Shown piece by piece: positions 52,547-62,549 of a DNA stretch of 64,000 nucleotides. Location: positions 73,972,413 to 74,036,412 of the forward strand of contig NC_054539.1 in the NCBI RefSeq assembly GCF_017654505.1, given 5' to 3'. Made by a program: the position numbers and the translations under genes. The notes below the pieces were generated by a model. It saw only the letters and a list, made by a program, of their open reading frames with translations. It ran no database searches and was not told the DNA's origin. This stretch comes from Polyodon spathula (taxonomy: Eukaryota > Chordata > Actinopteri > Acipenseriformes > Polyodontidae). Each line of letters starts with the position of its first letter. Within the stretch, counting starts at the first letter, position 1.

Positions 52547-52982
52547 TGTGACAGAAATACAATGAGTTTTGATTGTAAATCTCCCTTTTGACCTGTGAGG
52601 GTGCTAAATAGTGAAAGGAAAACTTTCTGGACGGTCTGGTCTGACAGTTTGTTTCTGAGGTCGGGAAGTCAGTCAGCCTGGATGGAAGCGAGACTCTGTT
52701 GCAAGAACGTATTGACCTGGAAGGTAAACAAGGTAGCAGCTGCAAGCTATAGACGCAGCTGGAATCGTTTACCAAGTTATCATGCTGGGTTGCATAAAAG
52801 GGACCAGAGAAACGCTAATCTTTTCCTTCGCTTGGGTTGTATACGTAAACCTGGAATGACTGAGAGCTGCAGTAGTAATTATAATTAAAACCCCTGTTTC
52901 CTACCGGATAACAATTGTTTGTGATTTCTTGTGCACTGCAACATCTCTACACCTGTTCACAATCACCGCCCAAATTGCCACA
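52547..52982 (+). mobile_element. 3' LTR of the Gmr1-like element
   Basis: 436 bp starting TGTGACAGAAATACAATGAG directly after the polypurine-like tract and ending CCCAAATTGCCACA (TG...CA). It contains TGCATAAAAGG (about 52791-52801) as a possible TATA region and AATTAAAACCCC (about 52884) as a possible poly-A signal. No matching 5' LTR occurs upstream in the window. Unlike LTRs a-d it shows no obvious hairpin next to its TATA-like motif. Confidence 0.75.
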
Positions 52983-53279
52983 GAGCACTGTATGTGAAAT
53001 TGCCCAAAGGCAATCAGTTTGGCTAATAACAGCAAGTAATAGGATAATGGACTAGTTTATCAATCATCTGTTTGTAAACAATGATGGTATTCATGTAGAC
53101 TAAACAAAAACGTGTAAAGGAGAAGAAACATGTTTCATATAAAAGGTAGGAATATTTGTTGTAAAAAAAAGTATGGCTGGAGTGAATGTTAAATAATGTA
53201 TTGTTTATGTAAAATCATTCCAGGTGTCCTCGCGACGGGCAGGAAAAATAGAACAGATTTCAATTCCTGTGTAGTCACC
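52983..53279. other. No gene seen
   Basis: Short spacer between the LTR and the 53-bp array. Confidence 0.6.
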
Positions 53280-56200
53280 CAGACTGCACTACACCCATAT
53301 GCTCCAGTCACTATTAAATTATTCTCTCGCAGTCAGTGTAGACACACCCATGTGCTCCAGTCACTATTAAATTATTCTCTCGCAGTCAATATAGACACAC
53401 CCATATCCTCAAGTCACTATTAAATTATTGTCTCGCAGTCAATGTAGATACACCCATATGCTCCAGTCACTATTAAATTATTCTCTCGCAGTCAGTGTAG
53501 ACACACCCATATGCTCCAGTCACTATTAAATTATTCTCTCGCAGTCAGTGTAGACACACCCATATGCTCCAGTCACTATTAAATTATTCTCTCGCAGTCA
53601 GTGTAGACACACCCATATGCTCCAGTCACTATTAAATTATTCTCTCGCAGTCAGTGTAGACACACCCATATGCTCCAGTCACTATTAATTATTCTCTCGC
53701 AGTCAGTGTAGACACACCCATATGCTCCAGTCACTATTAAATTATTCTCTCGCAGTCAGTGTAGACACACCCATATGCTCCAGTCACTATTAATTATTCT
53801 CTCGCAGTCAGTGTAGACACACCCGCATGTTCCAGTCACTATAAAATTATTCTCTCAGTCAGTGTAGACATACCCATATATTCCAGTTGCTATTAATTAT
53901 TCTCTCGCAGTCAGTGTAGACACACCCATATGCTCCAGTCACTATTAATTATTCTCTTGCAGTCAGTGTAGACACACCCATATATTCCAGTTGCTATTAA
54001 TTAATCTCTCGCAGTCAGTGTAGACACACCCATATGCTCCAGTCACTATTAAATTATTCTCTCGCAGTCAGTGTAGACACACTCATATGCTCCAGTCACT
54101 ATTAAATTATTCTCTCGCAGTCAGTGTAAACACACCCATATGCTCCAGTCACTATTAAATTATTCTCTCTCAGTCAGTGTAGACACACCCATATGCTCCA
54201 GTCACTATTAAATTATTCTCTCTCAGTCAGTGTAGACACACCCATATGCTCCAGTCACTATTAAATTATTCTCTCGCAGTCAGTGTAGACACACCCATAT
54301 GCTCCAGTCACTATTAAATTATTCTCTCTCAGTCAGTGTAGACACACCCATATGCTCCAGTCACTATTAAATTATTCTCTCGCAGTCAATGTAGACACAC
54401 CCATATGCTCCAGTCACTATTAAATTATTCTCTCGCAGTCAGTGTAGACACACCCGTATGTTCCAGTCACTATTAAATTATTCTCTCAGTCAGTGTAGAC
54501 ACACCCATATGCTCCAGTACTATTAAATTATTCTCTCTCAGTCAGTGTAGACACACCCATATGCTCCAGTCACTATTAAATTATTCTCTCGCAGTCAGTG
54601 TAGACACACCCATATGCTCCAGTCACTATTAAATTATTCTCTCGCAGTCAGTGTAGACACACCCATATGCTCCAGTCACTATTAAATTATTCTCTCGCAG
54701 TCAGTGTAGACACACCCATGTGCTCCAGTCACTATTAAATTATTCTCTCGCAGTCAATGTAGACACACCCATATCCTCAAGTCACTATTAAATTATTGTC
54801 TCGCAGTCAATGTAGATACACCCATATGCTCCAGTCACTATTAAATTATTCTCTCGCAGTCAGTGTAGACACACCCATATGCTCCAGTCACTATTAAATT
54901 ATTCTCTCGCAGTCAGTGTAGACACACCCATATGCTCCAGTCACTATTAAATTATTCTCTCGCAGTCAGTGTAGACACACCCATATGCTCCAGTCACTAT
55001 TAAATTATTCTCTCGCAGTCAGTGTAGACACACCCATATGCTCCAGTCACTATTAAATTATTCTCTCGCAGTCAGTGTAGACACACCCATATGCTCCAGT
55101 CACTATTAAATTATTCTCTCGCAGTCAGTGTAGACACACCCATATGCTCCAGTCACTATTAAATTATTCTCTCGCAGTCAGTGTAGACACACCCATATGC
55201 TCCAGTCACTATTAAATTATTCTCTCGCAGTCAGTGTAGACACACCCATATGCTCCAGTCACTATTAATTATTCTCTCGCAGTCAGTGTAGACACACCCA
55301 TATGCTCCAGTCACTATTAATTATTCTCTCGCAGTCAGTGTAGACACACCCATATATTCCAGTCACTATTAATTATTCTCTCGCAGTCAGTGTAGACACA
55401 CCCATATGCTCCAGTCACTATTAAATTATTCTCTCGCAGTCAGTGTAGACACACCCATATGCTCCAGTCACTATTAAATTATTCTCTCGCAGTCAGTGTA
55501 GACACACCCATATGCTCCAGTCACTATTAAATTATTCTCTCGCAGTCAGTGTAGACACACCCATATGCTCCAGTCACTATTAAATTATTCTCTCGCAGTC
55601 AGTGTAGACACACCCATATGCTCCAGTCACTATTAAATTATTCTCTCGCAGTCAGTGTAGACACACCCATATGCTCCAGTCACTATTAAATTATTCTCTC
55701 GCAGTCAGTGTAGACACACCCATATGCTCCAGTCACTATTAAATTATTCTCTCGCAGTCAGTGTAGACACACCCATATGCTCCAGTCACTATTAAATTAT
55801 TCTCTCGCAGTCAGTGTAGACACACCCATATGCTCCAGTCACTATTAAATTATTCTCTCTCAGTCAGTGTAGACACACCCATATGCTCCAGTCACTATTA
55901 ATTATTCTCTCGCAGTCAGTGTAGACACACCCATATGCTCCAGTCACTATTAAATTATTCTCTCGCAGTCAATGTAGACACACCCATATGCTCCAGTCAC
56001 TATTAAATTATTCTCTCTCAGTCAGTGTAGACACACCCATATGCTCCAGTCACTATTAAATTATTCTCTCGCAGTCAATGTAGACACACCCATATGCTCC
56101 AGTCACTATTAAATTATTGTCTCGCAGTCAATGTAGACACACCCATATGCTCCAGTCACTATTAAATTATTCTCTCGCAGTCAGTGTAGACACACCCGTA

Positions 56201-56958
56201 TGCTCCAGTCACTATTAAATTATTGTCTCGCAGTCAATGTAGATACACCCATATGCTCCAGTCACTATTAAATTATTCTCTCGCAGTCAGTGTAGACACA
56301 CCCATATGCTCCAGTCACTATTAAATTATTGTCTCGCAGTCAATGTAGACACACCCATATGCTCCAGTACTATTAAATTATTCTCTCGCAGTCAGTGTAG
56401 ACACACCCATATGCTCCAGTCACTATTAAATTATTCTCTCGCAGTCAGTGTAGACACACCCATATGCTCCAGTCACTATTAATTATTCTCTCGCAGTCAG
56501 TGTAGACACACTCGTATGTTCCAGTCACTATTAAATTATTCTCTCAGTCAGTGTAGACATACCCATATACTCCAGTTGCTATTAATTATTCTCTCGCAGT
56601 CAGTGTAGACACACTCATATGCTCCAGTCACTATTAAATTATTCTCTCGCAGTCAGTGTAGACACACCCATATGCTCCAGTCACTATTAAATTATTCTCT
56701 CGCAGTCAGTGTAGACACACCCATATGCTCCAGTCACTATTAAATTATTCTCTCAGTCAGTGTAGACATACCCATATACTCCAGTTGCTATTAATTATTC
56801 TCTCGCAGTCAGTGTAGACACACCCATATGCTCCAGTCACTATTAAATTATTCTCTCGCAGTCAGTGTAGACACACCCATATGCTCCAGTCACTATTAAA
56901 TTATTCTCTCGCAGTCAGTGTAGACACACCCATATGCTCCAGTCACTATTAAATTATT
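53280..56958. repeat. 53-bp minisatellite/satellite array, about 70 copies
   Basis: Unit of 53 bases: GTAGACACACCCATATGCTC, then CAGTCACTATTAAATTATTC, then TCTCGCAGTCAGT. Variants: 52-base units lacking one A (CTATTAATTATTC), 51-base units lacking GC (TCTCAGTCAGT), CTCTCTCAGT units, and a diagnostic pair ATATCCTCAAGT with TTGTCTCGCAGTCAATGTAGATA. That pair occurs near 53400-53450 and again near 54770-54830, about 1.37 kb apart, showing block duplication. The two ends are sharp: CACTATTAAATTATT runs directly into TACGCGCTTCC. No open frame or transposon end flanks it. Confidence 0.97.
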
Positions 56959-57284
56959 TACGCGCTTCCACTGTGGCTCCGCCTTTAGAGTGAGTAAATT
57001 CATTGATAATCAATTGTAACTGGCTGGTCTTAGTTAAAGGTCAATATTGAATTAGTTCTGCATATATAAATAGATAGAATATTCAGAAGTATTTTAATTA
57101 AATAGAAAAATTATGCTATGATGTTGTATTTAAGTTTTGTTAAACTGTAGACCCGTTTTTTATTTTAAAAAATACAATAAAGGGTCTTTATGCACATGTC
57201 TATTCTGCCAACATTCGTCTACTGACTGGTGTTGCCAACTTTCCATTTTTTCAAAACCGGACAGCCAACCCCTCCGTCCCTGAA

Positions 57285-57317
<33 letters not shown>

Positions 57318-58151
57318 CACTGCTGGCTACAATTGTTACGGGGAGTTAAATTGTAACCAGTAAAGAGGAAATATTTAAAACAATCAACATCAACAAGTTA
57401 TCTGGAACAAAATAATCCTGCCCAATATCTTTTAGTGTAGTTCTTTATTTTCCTTCATTGGCATCGTATTGTAGCGTGTATGGTGGGGGGGGGGTGTCAG
57501 GGCTTGTAGGCTGAGGGAGGGTCTGAATGATCTACAGCACAATTCCGTATAGTTACCCAGTTAATATAAAGAAGAAACTTATTGAGATTAAATTATTTTT
57601 TCTTTTCTAAGAGTACCAAGTGAAAGATTACAGGGAGAAGCAGGGAGACAAAAGCAAACTATTACATTAAAAATGAGCCCAGCATCGAATGATGACGTGA
57701 GCTCATACTGTATAGGTTATGCTTCAGATAGCAAATCATCCATTTCTAAGGAAAAGGAGCTGCTGAATGGCTTAATATTATCAGATAATACATTGCAATA
57801 TTAAATTGCCCCAGAGTCAAAAGTTAATTTCCCCAACATGAACATTATAATTTGAATTTTTTGTTTTTCAATATGTGTATGTTGATTTCACAGTATAATG
57901 CTTCACAATTGTTTGGTATTACAGTATTTGCATTTGTATGAAATAATATGTATGGTCTCAAAGCAGTGCATCAGGGGCAGTTATTTCTCTTTTCTCTGTT
58001 ATTTACAAAATGACACCCTGGAAAATATTTATTTTTATTCTTACTATTTATTCTTCCTATTAAAACAAAATCACTGCCACAGTGGGCTTCAAACACTACA
58101 AAAATAAATGATGTTGCACAAACATGTCAAATTACTGCTGCAGAGCAAAAG
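56959..58151. other. No gene seen
   Basis: AT-rich DNA containing a short (AC)n run at 57286-57319 and a G run near 57484. A 69-codon open frame at 57898-58107 is unsupported. Confidence 0.5.
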
Positions 58152-58444
58152 CACATTACAGTGTAAACTATTCCCTCAGACAGCAATGCACATTACATTC
58201 ACACATTACAGTGTAAACTATCCTCTCAGACAGCAATGCACATTGCATACACACATTACAGTGTAAACTATCCTCTCAGACAGCAATGCACATTGCATAC
58301 ACACATTACAGTGTAAACTATCCTCTCAGACAGCAATGCACATTGCATACACACATTACAGTGTAAACTATCCTCTCAGACAGCAATGCACATTGCATAC
58401 ACACATTACAGTGTAAACTATCCTCTCAGACAGCAATGCACATT
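58152..58444. repeat. 50-bp minisatellite (6 copies)
   Basis: Unit CACATTACAGTGTAAACTAT, CCTCTCAGACAGCAATGCAC, ATTGCATACA. Copies 2-6 are nearly identical. The last is cut at GCACATT, exactly where LTR d begins. Confidence 0.95.
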
Positions 58445-58870
58445 TGTGAAAATGATGGCTGTAGGGTGACGTCAGACCAGGGAAATGAAATCAAAACACA
58501 GGTAACTGCGGGGGCAAAACTGAGACACTACAGCGCTGAGCGTTTTATTAAATAAAATAAAGAAACAATTTAACCAAAACAAAAGACTGCACAAAACAAA
58601 AAGGCATGTTGGCCAAACAAACTATAACAAATAAGTATTGTACTGGTGCAACCCCAGCACGCTTAGCAATTGTTATTTCTATATTACTACCTCCTCTCCA
58701 CCCCTGTTCTCCACTCACGAACGCACTCCAACAAGCAGCCAAACTGCAGATCTTTTATAGTTGTGACCGAGGGACTAACTAGCAATCAATTATTATATTA
58801 TCCCTCGGTCACATTTGGCATGGGTTTATTAAGGATGTGTGACTATCAGCTAGGTTTTTACAGTTGTTGA
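58445..58870 (-). mobile_element. LTR d (Ty3/gypsy-type), right end uncertain
   Basis: Begins TGTGAAAATGATGG and contains GGTGACGTCAGACC. It has a poly-A-like TTTTATTAAATAAA near 58540-58554. A perfect 13-base inverted repeat (58762-58774 with 58801-58813) encloses an AT-rich loop and is followed on the minus strand by ACTATAAAAG (58753-58761). The bases after the right arm (ACATTTGGCATGGGTTTATT) resemble the same position in LTRs a and b. The far end and target duplication were not found. Confidence 0.6.
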
Positions 58871-59101
58871 CCAATAACAAAACAAGTCCGGAGTTTGCGT
58901 GAACAGTTTCAGTCACTGAGAGTAGAAAATGACTGGTTGATTAATGAGTGCAGGCCTAAATCAGCGCACGGCCCCGCAGCACTATAGTGTAAGCCTCTAG
59001 AGAGAGAAAGTGTCCTGAGTTTACAGGACAGCTGTCCCCTGGTTCCCTGTCTGTAGAAGACCAAGTTGAGGAGGCACGTGCCAGAGTCCGCGTGAGGCAT
59101 A
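58871..59101. other. No gene seen
   Basis: Unclassified; possibly part of the LTR or its internal region. Ends at TA (59100-59101). Confidence 0.45.
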
Positions 59102-59478
59102 CCGTGCCTATAGAAAGTCTGCACCCGCTTTCGAAATGTTCACCTTTTGTTGCCTTATAGCCTGGAATTAAAATGCTTTTTTTTCATTTATCTATACATC
59201 CTACCCAATAACTTCCAAGTAAAAAAACATTATAGAAATGTGTAGAAAATTAATTTAAAATAAAAACTGAAATAGCTTGGTTGGATAAGTGTCCACCCCC
59301 CTTGTAATAGGAATCCTAAATTAGCTCAGGTGTAACCAATTGCCTTCAAAATCACACACCAAGTTAAGTGGCCTCCACCTGTGTTAAATTGTTGTGATTC
59401 ACATGATTTCAGGATAAATTCAGCAGTTCCTGTAGGTTGGCTCTGCTGGGTAGTGCAATTCAAAGCAAAGACTCAAAA

Positions 59479-60440
59479 ATGAGCACCAAGGCGCTTTCAA
59501 AAGAACTCTGGGACAAAGTTGTTGAAAGGCACAGATCAGGGGATAGGTATAAAAAAATAAAGGCTTTGAATATCCCTTGGAGCACAGTAAATTATTATTA
59601 ATAAGTGTAAAGTGTATGACACCACCAAGACCCTGCCTAAATCAGGCCATCCCTCCAAACTGGATGACCGAGTAAGAAGGAGACTGATCAGAGAGGCTAC
59701 CAAGAGGCCAACTTTGCAAGAGCTACAGGCTTTTATGGCCAAGACTGGTCAAAATGTGTATGTGACAACAATATCCCAAGCACTCCACAAATCTGGCGTG
59801 TATGGTAGGGTGGCAAGAAGGAAGCCGCTACTCAAGAAAGCCCACCTTGAATCCCATTTACAGTAGATTCTGTAGCAAAAAGTTTTGTGGTCTGATGAAA
59901 CTAAAATGGAACTTTTTGGCCTAAATGCAAAGCGTTATGTTTGGCGCAAACCGAACACAGCTCATCACCCAAAGAACACCATCCCTACTGTGAAGCACGG
60001 TGGTGGCAGCATCATGTTATGGGGATGTTTCTTATTGACAGGGACTGGGGCACTTGTCAGGATAGAAGAGAAAATGAATGGAGCAAAGTACAGAGAAGTT
60101 ATTGAGGAAAACCTGCTGCCCTCTGCAAGAAAGCTGAAACAGCTACAGAAGTTCACCTTTCAGTATGACAACGATCCATAGCATACAGCCAAAGTTACAC
60201 TGGAGTGGCTAAAGTACAAAAAGGTAAATGTCCTTGAGTGGCCCAATCAGAGCCACTACCTAAATCCAATCGAAAATTTGTGGCATAACTTGAAGATTGC
60301 TGTCCATCAACCCAAGGAACTTGACAGAGCTTGAACAGTTTTGTAAAGAAGCATGGTCAAATATTGCCAAATTTAGATGTGCAAAGTTGGTAGAGACCTA
60401 TCCTAGACTCCCAACAGACTTTCTGCCAAAGGTGCTTCCA
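59479..60440 (+). pseudogene. Tc1-like transposase, B family (broken)
   Basis: Starts MSTKALSKELWDKVVERHRS (helix-turn-helix). The frame is lost after STVNYY near 59600. Then TLPKSGHPSKLDDRVRRRLI, LQELQAFMAKTGQNVYVTTI and GRVARRKPLLKKAHLE (59612-59866), WSDETKMELFG with the first catalytic Asp, [12 protein letters not shown], and FQYDNDP directly followed by a stop (TAG for the usual Lys) at 60179-60181. The third motif survives as [10 protein letters not shown] near 60270 and C-terminal EAWSNIAKFRCAKLVETYP to about 60440. Clearly homologous to the transposase of element B. Confidence 0.88.
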
Positions 60441-60495
60441 CCAAGTATTAACTCAGGGGGGTGGAGACTTATCCAATTATGATCTTTCAGTTTTG

Positions 60496-60499
<4 letters not shown>

Positions 60500-60554
<55 letters not shown>
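60500..60554. repeat. (AT)n microsatellite
   Basis: About 27 AT dinucleotides inside the right terminal repeat of the Tc1-like element. Confidence 0.97.
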
Positions 60555-60556
<2 letters not shown>

Positions 60557-60754
60557 CTCAATAAAAACTTTTTTCCCCTTAACAGTGTGTAGATAAGTGG
60601 AAAAAAAATCCTCATTTAAATGCATGAAACGCTGAGGCACTGACACAACTATGACCATTTAAGTCATAAGGGTGAGGCTCACTCTGAAATGAAATCCAGG
60701 CCCAAAAGGGACAGGGAGAACCCAGATAAGATTTTATTAGAGCAATATGGGTAT

Positions 60755-61250
60755 TTTTTTTTCAGAGTAAAACAGGTTTAAAACACATCGCATTTCAAAA
60801 CTACATCAGTACTGAATCTCCAGCCAAGCCTCACCCCTTGTTCACTGCATTTTTCACATACCTCTTTATAGACGTGCATGCTGATAATGCTCTCCTGATT
60901 ATTCGTTTTATCACCAAACTCCTCAATAAGGTGATCCAAGTCAGTATTTTTTTACTATAACATCTCAAAAAGCTCCGCAAATGTCCATGATATTCTTTGA
61001 GCGCTGGATGCGGCAGCAGCTATCTCCTTTGTTATCTCCCTCTTATCTCTGTGGTGCAGCTGCTAGTTCTGTTGCTCACACGCCCCTTTTTACGGCTTCA
61101 TTCGGCTCCTATCAGTCTCACTCAGCCATTAAATGGTTTTCTTGACTTTTTCCGGAGAAAAAAAAACGACTAGAGACCCGTGTTTTATGTCTTTTTGATG
61201 AAAGGGAAAATCTTAATGTTGGACTTGGTCTAATATAGGCCTGCAAAGGG
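60755..61250 (-). mobile_element. piggyBac-like non-autonomous element, truncated
   Basis: The right end GGCCTGCAAAGGG is followed by TTAA (61251-61254); inverted this is TTAACCCTTTGCAGGCC. It is an inverted relative of 63050-63643, sharing GGTCTCTAGTC..TTTTTTCTCCGG, GTGTGAGCAA, CTAGCAGCTGCACCA, GCTCAAAGAATATCA and TCTATAAAGAGGTATGTGAA. Similarity fades near 60755 and the other TTAA end is missing. Confidence 0.72.
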
Positions 61251-61399
61251 TTAATGTCTCTAATGGAAGTAATTGTTCACAAAAATCCAAATGGTATGCC
61301 TAATTCAGAAACTGTCAGTTTGCGGAAAACGTACGTGATTCAGTACTTCGGCATGAATTGAAAACTTTAAAGTGGAATAATTCCTCTCTTTCTCTCCTT

Positions 61400-61830
61400 G
61401 ATCTATGTAGGGAAACCACTCGCTACATGGGAAGGTGAATATGGTTGTGACAAATCAAGAAGGGTAGCCCCCCATTCTTGCGAAGCTCAAGCCAGTGTAA
61501 GTAATGAGGCTGTGGCTGTCTCCCAGTCTAGCTGATCAGAGCTTGCTGAGATAAGAGAACTGTTCATTAAACAACAGGCCCAACTGGATTCATTAGTTCA
61601 GAGACTGCAGTAAGTGTGCCCTGTCTTCTCGACATGGGGTCCATGGTGACCACTATAACAGAGTTTCTTTAAACAGAACTTTCTGCCTTGGGGAGGGAGA
61701 AACTCCAGAATTGCAGTTGGTTGTTCTTAACAGCAGCCAATGTGTTGGAGATCCCCTATGTGGGGTACCTGGAGTTGGAGGTGAATGTTTTGTTGAAAGT
61801 AATCCCAGATTGTTAAAGACCCTCCAAGTG
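61400..61830 (+). pseudogene. Gypsy gag C-terminus and protease remnant
   Basis: Codons read LDLCRETTRYMGR, then ELAEIRELFIKQQAQLDSLV (end of Gag, coiled-coil-like). A protease start follows with LLDMGSMVTTITE (active-site DTG altered to DMG), WGEEKLQNCSWL, LTAANVLEIPYVGYLELEV. Several stops (at about 61532, 61613 and 61671) break it. The protease would cleave the polyprotein. Confidence 0.7.
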
Positions 61831-62049
61831 CCAGACTGAATAATAATAAGTGATGTACCCCCGGTGTGTTACGCATGAATGTGATGGGTTATCGTGAGCT
61901 GTTCACATAGCATGGTGCTATACTTTTTCAGGTCCCCTTGGTGCAAACAATGGGCTTGGTGTGGAATAAGGCGCTTTGTTTTGTCAAAAGGCCGAGACGG
62001 TGACAGGTACCTCTTGTATAGGTTAGCTGAAAGTTCAAGGGCAGGAGCC

Positions 62050-62515
62050 AGTGTGCTTTGCGACAGATACCATGTTAATGGTGCAAGCCATATGCCCACA
62101 TGTTGAGCCAGTATTTCCTGTGGACTTCCTTTTAGAGCCACAGGGACCAGATGAAGGGAGTCTTCCAGCTGGTTTACTAGTTTCTCCAGCATTGGTTAAA
62201 GTAGACAGAGGGTTAGTTTATGTACCTGTAGTTAATGTAGGTACTTGTGAAACTTAGTTGCCCCCACGTACAGTGGTGGGAACTTTACATACAGTTCATA
62301 CCCTTACTGTTCGGGACCCACACATTGATACTAGTAGCAATGTTACTGAACAGAGACATCTAGCCCATGTATACGCCCATAGTGTGAGCATAACACATGG
62401 TGATATCCCATCCCAACGTGATCTCTCTAATTGGGTAGGGTTGACCTCAGCAGAGGAAGCCCAAGCCACGGCTTTGTTAACTAAATATGGTTGTGTTTTC
62501 TGGGGTGGACGGTGA
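62050..62515 (+). pseudogene. Gypsy polyprotein segment between protease and RT
   Basis: Reads AICPHVEPVFPVDFLLEPQG, GSLPAGLLVSPALVKVDRGL and VYVPVVNVGTC, a TAG at 62255-62257, then LPPRTVVGTLHTVHTL and ATALLTKYGCVFWGGR. This matches the region before RT in fish gypsy polyproteins (LPAGLLVSPALVKADRGL type). It has no known catalytic role. Confidence 0.68.
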
Positions 62516-62549
62516 CTTGGGATGCACTAATTTGGTTTACCATGAAATC

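Larger units (their letters stand above)
48690..52982 (+). mobile_element. Ty3/gypsy element of Gmr1-like type (integrase before RT), 5'-truncated
   Basis: Coding blocks occur in the order gag, protease, integrase, reverse transcriptase, RNase H, then a purine-rich tract (GAGCGGTGGGATA) and a 3' LTR (52547-52982). In ordinary Ty3/gypsy elements integrase follows RNase H; here the integrase C-terminal GPY module runs straight into the RT N-terminal region. This fits the Gmr1-like elements of fish and other deuterostomes. The 5' LTR and start of gag are absent. Multiple stops and frameshifts make it inactive. It is 4.3 kb as preserved. Confidence 0.88.
59102..60649 (+). mobile_element. Tc1-like transposon, same family as B, right end lost
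   Basis: The left end (GTGCCTATAGAAAGTCTGCA) follows TA at 59100-59101 and matches the inverted right end of element B. The right part (TCATTTAAATGCATGAAACG, CTGAGGCACTGACACAAC) matches B but stops at 60649, about 45 bases before the expected end, where it changes to ATGACCATTTAAG. An (AT)n run at 60500-60554 interrupts the right repeat. Confidence 0.88.

Noticed and set aside
53280..56958. CRISPR-like array of regular repeats
   Set aside because: The whole 53-bp unit repeats with no unique spacers, no cas genes occur, and the surroundings are vertebrate; it is a tandem repeat.
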